Assembly: GCF_017921975.2 (NCBI RefSeq)
Contig: NZ_JAGEMO020000007.1
Coordinates: 310,001-374,000 of the forward strand
DNA: 64,000 nt
Direction: 5' to 3'
Source of the DNA: Hymenobacter terricola
Lineage (GTDB): Bacteria; Bacteroidota; Bacteroidia; Cytophagales; Hymenobacteraceae
This document shows positions 53,952-62,309 of this stretch, one piece after another (within the stretch, counting starts at the first letter, position 1; every line of letters begins with the position of its first letter). The notes beneath the pieces were generated by a model, which saw only the letters and a program-made list of their open reading frames with translations, did no database searches and was not told where the DNA came from. The translations under genes were made by a program, and so were the position numbers.

Positions 53952-53953
53952 TA

Positions 53954-53983
53954 ATCTTTGAAAATGGTAGTTTCCTCAAAGAT
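53954..53983. promoter_or_regulatory. Hairpin next to the start codon of the 52707-53951 gene
   Basis: ATCTTTGA and TCAAAGAT form an 8-bp perfect stem with a 14-nt loop, ending 2 nt before the start codon. In mRNA it would mask the ribosome binding region, so a translational control role is possible. Confidence 0.4.
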
Positions 53984-54019
53984 GATTGTTTCTGCCCAAA
54001 CCGTTGCAATACAAAAAAT

Positions 54020-54063
54020 GGCGGTCTGAAACCTTTTGCATGCCCGAACCGCAGCAGACCGCC
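54020..54063. repeat. GGCGGTCTG inverted repeat in intergenic region
   Basis: GGCGGTCTG (54020-54028) and CAGACCGCC (54055-54063) are a perfect 9-bp stem with a 26-nt loop, between the outer-membrane protein start and the end of the YihY gene. It could be a terminator for the latter. Confidence 0.45.
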
Positions 54064-54166
54064 AAACCTTTCTTTCGGCCAGCACAGTCCATTTCAAGCC
54101 GTTGGGATGGCGAAAACCGGAGCTTAAACGAAGGAAAACAAGGATATTATGCGCCTTTTTTCTGCG

Positions 54167-55135
54167 CTATTCCTTCCAGCGCCCCGTGCTGCGGGGGCGG
54201 CCGGTGGCAATTTCCTCGCTCGATTCGCCGGGGGCGATTTCCTCCAGGCGCACGCGCACGGCGTGGGCTTTGGGCTGCACTTTCTGGCCGAAGGCATCGG
54301 CAAATTCCTGGGTAAACTCGGCCCCGAAGAAGATGATGAGCGACGAGTAGTTGACCCACAGCAGCAGCACAATGGCCGAGCCCGCGGCCCCAAATGCCGA
54401 GCCGGGGTCAGACTTGGCGAGGTAGAAGGCAATGAGAAACTTGCCAACCACGAAAAGCAGCGCCGTGATGAAAGCCCCCACGCCCACGTCGCGCCAGCGG
54501 ATGATGGCATCGGGCAGGAACCGGTAGATGAGCGCGAAGAGCAGCGTGGTGACGCCCAGCGACAGGGCAAAATCGACGAGCTTGATGACGATGACCCCGA
54601 CGTCGGGAATTTGCTGCTGGAGCCAGCCGGTGAAGGCACTGAGCACGGCGCTCACCACGAAGGAAATGAGCAGCAGCAGGGCCACGCTCAAAATGAGCCC
54701 GAACGAGAGAAACCGCTGCTTGAGAAACGCCCCAATGCCGATGCCCTTGGTTTTCACCTTCAGGTTCCAGATGTCGTTGATGCTTTCCTGCAGCGTGACG
54801 AAGAAGGTGGTGGCCGCAAAAATGAGCGTGGCCACGCCAATGGCCGTAGCCACGGGCCCGCGCTGCTGCAGGGTGAATTTGGCAATGCTGTCCTGCAGAA
54901 ACTTGGCCGAATCGGCGCCGACCAGGCCTTTCAGCTGCCCGTAAATCTGGCCGGTGATGGCTTCGCCGCCGTACGCCGCACTGGCCACCGTGATGACGAT
55001 AAGCAGCAGCGGCGGCAGCGAAAAAATGGTGTAGTACGACAGCGCCGCCGCGTGCCGAAAGGAATTATTGTTGCTGAACTCGGCCGCGGAAGCCTTGAGA
55101 ACGGCCAGCACGTCGGAAATTTTATAATACGCCAT
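54167..55135 (-). CDS. YihY/BrkB family inner-membrane protein
   Basis: The 322-residue product has six predicted membrane helices. ALSYYTIFSLPPLLLIVITV and FAATTFFVTLQESINDIWNLK are typical of the YihY/virulence factor BrkB family (once misnamed RNase BN), as is VNYSSLIIFFGAEFTQEFA near the end. The C-terminal tail is acidic then basic (EEIAPGESSEE). Function is not established; lipid or solute export has been proposed for the family. Confidence 0.88.
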   Translation of the reverse strand: MAYYKISDVLAVLKASAAEFSNNNSFRHAAALSYYTIFSLPPLLLIVITVASAAYGGEAITGQIYGQLKGLVGADSAKFLQDSIAKFTLQQRGPVATAIGVATLIFAATTFFVTLQESINDIWNLKVKTKGIGIGAFLKQRFLSFGLILSVALLLLISFVVSAVLSAFTGWLQQQIPDVGVIVIKLVDFALSLGVTTLLFALIYRFLPDAIIRWRDVGVGAFITALLFVVGKFLIAFYLAKSDPGSAFGAAGSAIVLLLWVNYSSLIIFFGAEFTQEFADAFGQKVQPKAHAVRVRLEEIAPGESSEEIATGRPRSTGRWKE

Positions 55136-55201
55136 AAGGAAAGAGCTGGAGCAGCGCAAATGGCGCGCCCCGCTGCTAATACGGCCGAAACAGGCCGTAG
55201 T

Positions 55202-55300
55202 TAACGGGTAACGATGAACAGGTAGCGGTGAACCCAGCGCGTAGCAGGCTATTTGCGCAATACTACCTGCTCACTATTGATTATTAACTGCTACTCATTA
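55202..55300. repeat. TTAACTG-type repeat copies upstream of the YihY gene
   Basis: GTTAACGGGTAACGATGAAC at about 55200 and TACTACCTGCTCACTATTGA at 55261 (continuing into ATTAACTGCT) are opposite-orientation degenerate copies of the units seen at 20156-20321. They fill the gap between the YihY gene and the DUF3891 gene. Confidence 0.55.
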
Positions 55301-56035
55301 AGATGCCCGCAGCGTCCAGCGCAGGGTTTCGACAGGGGCGGCCAGCAGGGCCGCGGCCAGCTCGGCGTCGTCCTTAAACTGCAGCTGGGTGAGCACGCTG
55401 GCTTCCACGCTCACCTCAATTTCGGGCGTGGCGAAGGGCCAGGGCGTCACCTGCGCGGGGCCGCCGGGCTGGGGCTGGCGCACGTCGTAGCGCCGGCCGT
55501 CGGGGCCGTGGTGGATTTCGAGGGCGCGGCCCATCTCGGGCAGCTCGTGGCGGCAGAGGATGAGCGACAGCCGGTCGCACCAGTGCAGCAGGTCGTAGGC
55601 CTGGGTGGCTTCTTTACGGGACACTTTGAGCTCCTTTTGCCACTGCTGCTGCTGGGATTTCAACTCATCGAGAAAGGCGTCGATGTTCCTGGACTGGCCC
55701 CGCAGGCCCTCGTGGAGGCAGCTCAGGTGCAGGCCGGTGAGGAGGCTGCGCCAGCGCCCCTGGAAGCGGGCGGCGGCCAGCACGCCGGCGGCCTGCTCCA
55801 TGGAGAAGGCCTTTTGGGTGAAGTTGGCGGGGGCTCCGGCGGCGGTGAGGCCGTGGTGGCCGCGGCCCCGCCAGGCTTCCTGCTCGTCGTCGTGCTGCGC
55901 GATGGCGGCCAGCAGGCCCACCCAGCGGTCGGGCGGCAGGGTGGGCGGCCAGTGCCAGGCGAGCTGCGCGGCCAGCAGGGCGTGGGCCTGCTGGTAGATG
56001 ATTTGCCAGCCGGCAGGCGTGGAGTTGACTATCAT
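55298..56035 (-). CDS. DUF3891 family protein
   Basis: The 245-residue product carries the DUF3891 landmarks: a His-rich motif IAQHDDEQEAWRG, LLTGLHLSCLHEGLRGQS and YDLLHWCDRLSLILCRHELP. The HDDE and histidine positions suggest a metal-dependent HD-like fold, but no activity is assigned to the family. No signal peptide. It is divergent from the array-linked gene at 56187, sharing 151 bp of upstream DNA. Confidence 0.83.
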   Translation of the reverse strand: MIVNSTPAGWQIIYQQAHALLAAQLAWHWPPTLPPDRWVGLLAAIAQHDDEQEAWRGRGHHGLTAAGAPANFTQKAFSMEQAAGVLAAARFQGRWRSLLTGLHLSCLHEGLRGQSRNIDAFLDELKSQQQQWQKELKVSRKEATQAYDLLHWCDRLSLILCRHELPEMGRALEIHHGPDGRRYDVRQPQPGGPAQVTPWPFATPEIEVSVEASVLTQLQFKDDAELAAALLAAPVETLRWTLRAS

Positions 56036-56186
56036 GGGGAGGTAAAAGGGCGGGGTGGCACGGGCCGCAGTCTATCTACGCGGCGGGCGGCAGCGGGATG
56101 CCCGGCCATGGGCTGCTACTGCCGGGCTTTTCCCTACCTTGGCGGCCGTAAGGCCTTTTTTATCCACCACTTTTTGCCCACTACCC

Positions 56187-56897
56187 ATGACCCACAAAAC
56201 CTATTTCCAGAATTTCTTCATCACCCTGTGCGCCGCCCTGAGCGACGACGAGTTTCTGGCCTTCGCCGACACCGTGCGGGCCAACCTGGAGCGCGACCCG
56301 GCCGCCCACGCCGACGACCTGGCCTTCCTCACGCCCCTCATCGAGAAGCTGCGCGCCGCCCACCAGCAGCGCGGGCCGCAGGGCCTCTCTGCCACCGCCG
56401 CCACACTGCGCACGGCCGTGAAAAACTTCCTGGCCTGGGCCAAGCTCACCAACACCACCAAGGTGTTCCCGGCCTTTCCGGACCGGGCGCAGGCCGAGCG
56501 CATCGACATTTTCCCCGGCGGGATGGATGCGCTGTATCATGCCAACCAGGCCAACATCCTGGGCCGGGCCAAGTACTACCTCGACCGCATCGGCACCACT
56601 TACGGCTCCCAAACCAAGGTGACGCCCGCCGAGGCCGCCACCGAATACAAGAAGCTGGAAGATGCCCTCACCGGCCGCACCACCACCCACGCCACCCAAA
56701 AAGAAGGCAGCGCCGCCGTCGATGCCGAAGAGCTGAACGTGTGCACCGGCCTCTACCGCGCCTACGCCGGCCTGCTGCACGAGCACTTCGAAAACCCCGA
56801 GCTGGCCTACAGCTTCTTCCCCTTCCCCCAAAGCACCGGCACCCCGGCCGATGGCAACCTGCCCAAGCTCCCCGTAGCCCCCCACCCAGCCGACTAA
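56187..56897 (+). CDS. Unrecognised array-associated protein, member B
   Basis: The 236-residue product is largely helical, with no signal peptide: FITLCAALSDDEFLAFADTV, LAFLTPLIEKLRAAHQQ, LRTAVKNFLAWAKL, RIDIFPGGMDALYHANQAN, ELNVCTGLYRAYAGLLHEHF and PELAYSFFPFP. It aligns with the 34056-34745 product over its length and shares the same core positions (FAD, TAVK/TAIK, I-F/Y-P, VC-x2-L, AGL). A 42-bp tandem array begins within 40 bp of the stop codon. A TACCTTGG near-consensus promoter lies at about 56135. The next gene is the convergent TOPRIM-like/AAA pair. Function unknown. Confidence 0.78.
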   Translation: MTHKTYFQNFFITLCAALSDDEFLAFADTVRANLERDPAAHADDLAFLTPLIEKLRAAHQQRGPQGLSATAATLRTAVKNFLAWAKLTNTTKVFPAFPDRAQAERIDIFPGGMDALYHANQANILGRAKYYLDRIGTTYGSQTKVTPAEAATEYKKLEDALTGRTTTHATQKEGSAAVDAEELNVCTGLYRAYAGLLHEHFENPELAYSFFPFPQSTGTPADGNLPKLPVAPHPAD

Positions 56898-56934
56898 ATT
56901 GCACGGGAGCGGGAAAACCTACTCTCTAAACGGG

Positions 56935-57134
56935 TCCGGCCTGGCCCGGACCGGTTTAGAGAGCCCTCGGAAGCCCTCCGGCCTCGGCCGGGGGGCTTTG
57001 TATTTTCCGCTAAAGGGGTCCGGACCAGCCGGGGGTTCTTCAGAGAGCTCTCGGTGGCGGTCCGGGCTTGGCCGGAGCGGTTCGGAGCCTTCTCGCAGGG
57101 GGTGCGGGTGGGGCCGGATGGGTTGCGAGAGCAG
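56935..57134. repeat. 42-bp tandem repeat array B (about 5 units), directly 3' of the 56187-56897 gene
   Basis: Unit starts TCCGG fall at 56935, 56977, 57019, 57061 and 57103 (TGCGG), an exact 42-bp register; a weaker unit may precede from 56893. Each unit opens with a GC palindromic core such as CCGGCCTGGCCCGG or CCGGCCTCGGCCGG and continues with a purine/pyrimidine-skewed half (TTTAGAGAGCCCTCGG). Units are only about 50-60 percent alike, so the array is old or fast-diverging. Read in one frame it gives 14-residue units on either strand. Confidence 0.88.
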
Positions 57135-57141
57135 TTTTTGC

Positions 57142-57744
57142 TCAGGCCAGCGGCGGCAGCCAGTCTTGCAACGCCTGGTCGAATTCCGCGAAGTAGCGGC
57201 AATTGGCGCGCACCGTCTCGTAATCGACCTGGCCCAACAAGTCGGCGCAGTAGCCTTCGTCGTAGTGGGGTTTGCCCGTGGGGGTGGCATTTTTCAAAAA
57301 TGCTACCGGGTCGGCAATCGTCATGGGGTCGGCCGGGACTTCACAAACGCACTGGTACCGCGTGTTGAACACCCGGATATCGGCAATAATAAGGGCCTCT
57401 ATCGCGTGGATATTGAGCAGGTACACACCCTTGCGCTCCAGACCCACGTTTATCTTCCGAAAAAACTCCCGACGCTTTAGCTTCTGCTCCCGGTCGGTTT
57501 CCGGGGCATCCAAATCCCGCGTGACCACCACCAAATCCGGCCGCTTGAACTGGTAGTTTTTCCGAATAATGTGCTGGAACTTGGGGTTGTCGAGCTGGCT
57601 GCCCGTAATCTCGGGGCTGATAACCGTGAACCGCACCCGCCCGCCGTAACGCGGCCCCAACAAGGCTTCCACCGAGGCTGTGTCGTTGGGCGACTCGCCC
57701 AGCAGGCCCACCAAGAAGCTTTTTTCTGCCGCTTTCCGTGCCAT
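57142..57744 (-). CDS. TOPRIM-like (DUF4276/RloB-like) protein of an AAA-associated pair
   Basis: The 200-residue product has the layout of TOPRIM-like nuclease domains: an N-terminal GLLGESPNDTASVEALLG with Glu17 and Asp21, a central DLVVVTRDLDAPETD with the acidic DxD pair (Asp77, Asp79), and NIHAIEALIIADI with Glu116 near the end. It starts 5 bp after the AAA-ATPase gene on the same strand, as in RloAB, AbiL and PARIS-type two-gene defence systems. A role as effector nuclease of a phage defence pair is an inference. Confidence 0.7.
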   Translation of the reverse strand: MARKAAEKSFLVGLLGESPNDTASVEALLGPRYGGRVRFTVISPEITGSQLDNPKFQHIIRKNYQFKRPDLVVVTRDLDAPETDREQKLKRREFFRKINVGLERKGVYLLNIHAIEALIIADIRVFNTRYQCVCEVPADPMTIADPVAFLKNATPTGKPHYDEGYCADLLGQVDYETVRANCRYFAEFDQALQDWLPPLA

Positions 57745-57749
57745 GCGCG

Positions 57750-59021
57750 CTATTCCGCTTCGGTTTCTTCCAGAAACGAATAGCGCCAATAGTCACTCAG
57801 GAAGCCCACTTCCTTCATGTACTCGCGGGCCTGCTTTTGCTTCTTCTGGGTCAGCTTATGAAACTGGGTGCCCTTCTTCGGGTCGAGCTCGCAGATGGTG
57901 ATGCGGTCCAGCTCCTTCTCCGAAAGCATGTCCAGCACCTGCGGCGAGTGCGTCGTCATTATCACCTGGTTCTCCTTAGATATTTCGCGGATGAGGTTGA
58001 GGAGTTTGGTGAGTTGCTTGGGATGGATGCCGAGTTCGGGCTCTTCGAGGAAGATGATTTTGCGTCGGTCATATACCCCAATTTCGTTGGTGGTTTTGTT
58101 TAGTCCTACAGATTGCGGGGCGAGTAGTTCGGCCACAGTGTACACCAAACGCTTGGTCCCGTCCGATAACATCCCAAACGAAAGCCACTCACTGTTTACT
58201 TGGTACTCCAAAACCAACCCTTTAATAGTGTATTGGTCTTGCAACTCTTGGTGATAAACCTGGAAATACTCACTGCATCGCACTGCTTGTACAGGTGTAT
58301 ATAGCGGCAGAAATTGGGTAAGGCGGTCAGAATATGTCTTCATAAGCCGGATAAGTTGATGCCGAACTTCCTCCGCAGTCATAGGGGGCACTGGTACGCT
58401 CCGCAATACGGTAAATCCGTTTCTAATTGTGGCAACGATGGTATGCAATACTGCCCGAATAAATTGACTATTGAAGTCGCTTACGCGCTTAGCCCCAAGC
58501 CTTAGCTGGACCGTTACGTTTCTTTTCTCTATTAGTAGTTCGGCGCTCTCATCAATGATGGGCATTTCCGAAACAGGAATGCCATGCCGTACTAACACTG
58601 GCGGGTAATGAGCTAAGAAACCTTCTACTACTCTTCCCTCTCTTATATGTTCCGAATAGCTATCTGTCATCCGGGCCGTCACGCGTATAAATACCAAGTC
58701 CCAAGCCAGTGGTTTATTGGAAAGCCCAGTATCATCCTGCTCTTCAAACTCAACTTCTACTTCGTCTTTTTCCGCGAAAATTCCGCCAAATGCAACACTG
58801 CATCCCGCACCCCAATAATGTTCTTTACTCTCCTGCAAATCGGCCAAATCACTCAGGAGCGTTAGAAATCGGGTTTTCCCGGTGCCGTTTTTACCAATGA
58901 TGATATTTAGTCCGCGCTTAAAAGAAACGGTTGCCTTTCGTAGCGGTGCATAATCACGCACGAACACACGCTTTATAAAAGGCGGTATTTCAGCCCTCGG
59001 GTTTAGCAATTCGTCCATCAT
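57750..59021 (-). CDS. AAA-type ABC/SMC-like ATPase of a candidate defence pair
   Basis: The 423-residue product has Walker A GKNGTGKT (residues 43-50) after FKRGLNIII, an ABC-type signature LSDGTKRL (285-292), Walker B KIIFLEEPELGIHP (321-334) and a switch histidine in MTTHSPQVL (His358). This is the AAA_15/AAA_21 type found in OLD-family, RloA, AbiLi and AriA proteins. The inner part of the gene (about 58060-58900) is clearly AT-richer than the rest of the window, suggesting horizontal acquisition. It is transcribed with the TOPRIM-like gene 5 bp downstream. Confidence 0.85.
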   Translation of the reverse strand: MMDELLNPRAEIPPFIKRVFVRDYAPLRKATVSFKRGLNIIIGKNGTGKTRFLTLLSDLADLQESKEHYWGAGCSVAFGGIFAEKDEVEVEFEEQDDTGLSNKPLAWDLVFIRVTARMTDSYSEHIREGRVVEGFLAHYPPVLVRHGIPVSEMPIIDESAELLIEKRNVTVQLRLGAKRVSDFNSQFIRAVLHTIVATIRNGFTVLRSVPVPPMTAEEVRHQLIRLMKTYSDRLTQFLPLYTPVQAVRCSEYFQVYHQELQDQYTIKGLVLEYQVNSEWLSFGMLSDGTKRLVYTVAELLAPQSVGLNKTTNEIGVYDRRKIIFLEEPELGIHPKQLTKLLNLIREISKENQVIMTTHSPQVLDMLSEKELDRITICELDPKKGTQFHKLTQKKQKQAREYMKEVGFLSDYWRYSFLEETEAE

Positions 59022-59097
59022 GCAAAGGCGTTTTTAGAGCAGCGAAGGTAACCCTGGCCGCCGATGCTGCCTAAGAAACCACCCGCCGCCCCGGCCG

Positions 59098-59105
59098 TAC
59101 TTTCG
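59098..59105 (+). promoter_or_regulatory. TAnnTTTG-like promoter element for the alpha/beta hydrolase
   Basis: TACTTTCG is a seven-of-eight match to the consensus, 3 nt before the ATG at 59109. It supports that start rather than the in-frame ATG at 59064. Confidence 0.4.
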
Positions 59106-59108
59106 GCC

Positions 59109-59996
59109 ATGCCCGTCCCCGACCCCGGAAGCCCCACGCCCCTCACCATCCGCCTGCCCGACGGCCGTACGCTGGGCCTGACGCGCTACGGCCACCCCGC
59201 GCACCGGGCGGTGGTGTTTCACCACGGCTTCGGCTCCTCCGGCCTGGAGCTGCCCAATGACGCGGTGCTGCTGGCCCGCTTGCAGCTCCAGCTGCTGGCG
59301 CCCGACCGGCCCGGCGTGGGGCAGTCCAGCGTGTACCGGCGGCTCACCTTTCCCTCCTTTGCCGATGACGTGGTGGCGATGCTCGACGCACTGGCCATCC
59401 GGGAGCGGGTGGGCGTGATGGGCTGGTCGGTGGGCGGGGTGCACGCGCTGGCGCTGGCGGCGCGGCACCCGGCGCGGGTGGCGGCCGGGCAGCTGCTCAG
59501 CACCTGCCTGCCGCTGGGCGAGCGGGCCGCCCACCGCCATCTTTCGTGGGTGTGGAAATTCCTGCGCTGGGGCCAGATTGGCTTTCCCTGGCTGAACCGG
59601 ACCACGTTCCTGTGGCTCAGCCAGCAGTGGGCCCGCCACCCCGACCGCACCATCGCCTGGTTTATCCGCGGCATGCGCCCGGCCGAGGCCTGCACCACGG
59701 CCCGCTTCCGGGCGCTGCTGCGCGATGCGGCGGTGCAGGGCTTTGCCCACGCCGGCCGGGGTGTGTTTGATGATGCGCAGGCCTGGTGCCGCCCGCCCGG
59801 CTTCCGCATTGAGGACGTGCGGGCCCCCATGCGCCTCTGGCACGGGGCCGCCGATGGCGTGTGGGCCCCCGGCAACATCCCCTACCTGGCCGGGCGGCTG
59901 GGCGGCGCGCCCGTGCGGCTGCTGCCGGGCCAGGGCCACATGCTGTATTTGGAAAACTGGGCCGCAATTATGGAAGAAATGGCGGGATTGCTGTAG
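59109..59996 (+). CDS. Alpha/beta hydrolase
   Basis: About 295 residues. The oxyanion motif is VVFHHGFGSSG, the nucleophile elbow MGWSVGGVHAL (Ser107), and the acid and histidine lie in LWHGAADGVWAPGN and LPGQGHMLYLENW. The cap region (about 135-220) is helical and Arg/Trp-rich. It resembles peptidase- or esterase-like hydrolases; substrate unknown. No signal peptide, so cytoplasmic. It is divergent from the AAA-ATPase gene. Confidence 0.88.
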   Translation: MPVPDPGSPTPLTIRLPDGRTLGLTRYGHPAHRAVVFHHGFGSSGLELPNDAVLLARLQLQLLAPDRPGVGQSSVYRRLTFPSFADDVVAMLDALAIRERVGVMGWSVGGVHALALAARHPARVAAGQLLSTCLPLGERAAHRHLSWVWKFLRWGQIGFPWLNRTTFLWLSQQWARHPDRTIAWFIRGMRPAEACTTARFRALLRDAAVQGFAHAGRGVFDDAQAWCRPPGFRIEDVRAPMRLWHGAADGVWAPGNIPYLAGRLGGAPVRLLPGQGHMLYLENWAAIMEEMAGLL

Positions 59997-60074
59997 GTGC
60001 GGGCATTGCCCCGCCCGGCATTGAACGGGCATCATTGCAGCGGAGCAGACGACGGGCGGGAACGAGCCCTGCCC

Positions 60075-61349
60075 CTACCCAATCCGCACCCGCATCTGGT
60101 GCCGTCCCGGCTCTGTATAGTGGTAGCTGAGCAGAAACCCACTGGTTTCGCAAATCTGGCGGGCGATGGCCAGGCCCAAGCCCACGCTGCCGGGCGCCCG
60201 CTCGGGGCCGGGGCGGAAGCGCACGAAGAGCTGGTCGGCGGGCAGGGCACGGGGGCGGCCGGTGTTTTCCACGGTGAGAAGCCGCGGGGTAAGCGTGACG
60301 CGCACCTCGCCGCCGGGCACGTTGTGGCGGATGGCGTTGCTGAGCAGATTGCTCACCAGGATGTCAATCAGGGAGCGGTTGGCAGCCACAGGTAGCCCGT
60401 CAACCAGGTCGGTGACGAGGGCAAGGCCAGCCCCGGCCAACTGCTCGCGCAGCTGCCCCAGCTGCGTGCGGATGGTGCCGGCCAGGTCCACGGTTTCGGT
60501 GGGAAAGAACAGCTGCTGGTCGAGGTGGGCCAGCAGCAGCAAGCTCCGGCTGAGGTGAGTAAGGCGCTGCGTCACATCCAGCAAAGGTTCGATGTGGCCG
60601 GCTTGCTCCTCGGTGAGGCCGGGGGCCTGCACCAGCATATCGAGCTTGGTGCGCAGAATGGCCAGGGGCGTTTGCAGCTCGTGGGCGGCATTTTCGGTGA
60701 ATTCCTTCTGCCGGTGGTAGATGCGGCGGTTGCGGCCCAACACCCGGCCCAGGGCCATATTCAGCTCCTTGAACTCGGGGATGCGCGTAGGGGCCAGGTG
60801 TACCGGCTCGGGCTGGTCGAGCTTGTAGCGCTGCAGCTGGCCCAGCGTGTGGTAGAAGGGCGCCCACAGCCGCCGCGCCAGCACGTGCTGCAGCACCAGC
60901 AGCCCCACCAGCAGCGCGCCAAACAGCAGCGCGCCCGCCTGCACGATGCGCGCCAGCAATTCCTGGCTATCGAGCATGGTGGTGCGCAGCTCCAGCCGGT
61001 AGGGCCGCCCCTGAAACTGCACCGGCGCGGCCAGCTGCCGGTAAGGCACGACGTGGCCGGTGAGCTCATTGTACATCATCCGTACGCTGTAGCGGGCCGG
61101 TGGGCCGGGCGTTGCCAGCGCCTTGAACTCCACGTTGTGGTCGAGCCGGTGCCAGAATTCCAGGTCGGCGGGCGTGCGCAGGTGCAGGCGCAAGGCCTTG
61201 TCCACGCGCAGCTTGCGGCGGCTCAGCGTGCGGTCGACGTAGGCGTAGTAGATTTTGCGGATGAAGCCGTAGTACACGAACGTGCCCGCCGCCGCCACCA
61301 CGCTGGCGTAAAGCAGGAAAATGACGGTGGTGCGGGCCAGGAGCTTCAT
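60075..61349 (-). CDS. Sensor histidine kinase
   Basis: The 424-residue product has an N-terminal helix (TTVIFLLYASVVAAAGTFVYY), a periplasmic loop of about 110 residues, a second helix (AGALLFGALLVGLLVLQHVLA), a phospho-acceptor motif NAAHELQTPLAILRTKLDML (His223) and an ATPase domain with N-box LVSNLLSNAIRHN and G-box GSVGLGLAIARQI. It is the partner of the response regulator just upstream. A 108-bp gap with a hairpin separates the two, so it may be made at a lower level. Signal unknown. Confidence 0.93.
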   Translation of the reverse strand: MKLLARTTVIFLLYASVVAAAGTFVYYGFIRKIYYAYVDRTLSRRKLRVDKALRLHLRTPADLEFWHRLDHNVEFKALATPGPPARYSVRMMYNELTGHVVPYRQLAAPVQFQGRPYRLELRTTMLDSQELLARIVQAGALLFGALLVGLLVLQHVLARRLWAPFYHTLGQLQRYKLDQPEPVHLAPTRIPEFKELNMALGRVLGRNRRIYHRQKEFTENAAHELQTPLAILRTKLDMLVQAPGLTEEQAGHIEPLLDVTQRLTHLSRSLLLLAHLDQQLFFPTETVDLAGTIRTQLGQLREQLAGAGLALVTDLVDGLPVAANRSLIDILVSNLLSNAIRHNVPGGEVRVTLTPRLLTVENTGRPRALPADQLFVRFRPGPERAPGSVGLGLAIARQICETSGFLLSYHYTEPGRHQMRVRIG

Positions 61350-61380
61350 GGGGTGGTTTAGGAGTAGAATGTATTACCTG

Positions 61381-61424
61381 AACGTCATGCTTCGGCTGCG
61401 CGGACGCCAGATAAGCATGACGTT
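61381..61424. repeat. Palindromic element between response regulator and kinase genes
   Basis: AACGTCATGCTT and AAGCATGACGTT form a perfect 12-bp stem around a 20-nt loop (GGCTGCGCGGACGCCAGAT). It is a truncated member of the GTCATGC family and matches the left arm of the element at 62188-62309 in inverse orientation. It could attenuate read-through from regulator to kinase. Confidence 0.8.
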
Positions 61425-61457
61425 CTGTTTGTTTCTATCGTCCAACCTCCAAGCTGC

Positions 61458-62135
61458 TCAGTTCGGCTCAAACCGATACCCCAGCCCGTACACCATCCGA
61501 ATGTAGTTTGGCGCGCCGGCCTCCGTCAGCTTGCGCTTGAGGTTTTTGACGTGGGCATACACGTTTTCGAACGTATCAAACTGCTCGGCGGCGTCGCCGG
61601 AAAGGTGCTCAGCAATGGCCCCTTTGGTGATGACGCGGCCCTGATTCGCCAGCAGCAAAAGCAGCAGGTCAAATTCGGTGCGCGTCAGGGTCAGGGGTTT
61701 GCTGCCTACGGAGGCGCGGCGGGCGGGCACGTCCACGCTCAGCTCGCCGGCTTGCAGCAGGTTGGTGCCCTGGTAGTGGCGGCGGCGCACCAGCGCGGCA
61801 ATGCGGGCGCTGAGCTCGGGCAGGTAGAAGGGCTTGGGCAGGTAGTCGTCGGCGCCCAGCTCCAGGCCGGTGATGCGGTCGTCGACGGCGGCGCGGGCGC
61901 TGGTGATGATGACGCCGGCTGCCTTCTGGTGGCGTTGCAGCTCGCGGAGCAGGTCGAGGCCGTCGCCACCGGGCAGGGTGAGGTCCAGCACGATGCACTC
62001 GTAGTCGTACAGCAGCATTTTTTCCTGGGCCTGGGCGTAGGTCGTGGCCACTTCGCAGATGTAGCGCTGGGCCTGCAGGTAGCTCACCACGCTGGCCAGC
62101 AGGGCCGGTTCGTCTTCAACGAGCAGCAGTTTCAT
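61458..62135 (-). CDS. OmpR-family response regulator
   Basis: The 225-residue product has a receiver domain with acidic pocket VEDEP (Glu7, Asp8), phospho-acceptor in LDLTLPGGDG (Asp51) and the LPKPF lysine, then a winged-helix DNA-binding domain with LTLTRTEFDLLLLLLANQGR and VYAHVKNLKRKL, ending IRMVYGLGYRFEPN. It should bind target promoters when phosphorylated by the adjacent kinase. The start at 62135 gives the canonical MKLLLVEDE opening. Confidence 0.95.
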   Translation of the reverse strand: MKLLLVEDEPALLASVVSYLQAQRYICEVATTYAQAQEKMLLYDYECIVLDLTLPGGDGLDLLRELQRHQKAAGVIITSARAAVDDRITGLELGADDYLPKPFYLPELSARIAALVRRRHYQGTNLLQAGELSVDVPARRASVGSKPLTLTRTEFDLLLLLLANQGRVITKGAIAEHLSGDAAEQFDTFENVYAHVKNLKRKLTEAGAPNYIRMVYGLGYRFEPN

Positions 62136-62187
62136 GGATGGGCAATGGATGGGAATGAGTGGCAAGGTAGCGCCTTGCGGAGTAGCA

Positions 62188-62309
62188 GAACGTCAGGCTT
62201 ATCTGGCGTCCGCGCAGCCGAAGCATCTCGCGTGCCGCCACTAATCCTTTTTCAACGATTGGCTTACTACCACAAGCGCGATGCCTCGGCTACGCTCGGC
62301 ATGACGTTC
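62188..62309. repeat. Palindromic intergenic element, GTCATGC family, long form
   Basis: Outer ends GAACGTCAGGC and GCATGACGTTC and inner arms GAAGCATCTCGCG / CGCGATGCCTCGG form a composite inverted repeat like that at 3989-4133. It lies in the 318-bp gap between the divergent response regulator and receptor genes. The rest of that gap (62310-62453) is AT-rich and shows no coding potential or clear promoter match. Confidence 0.8.
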
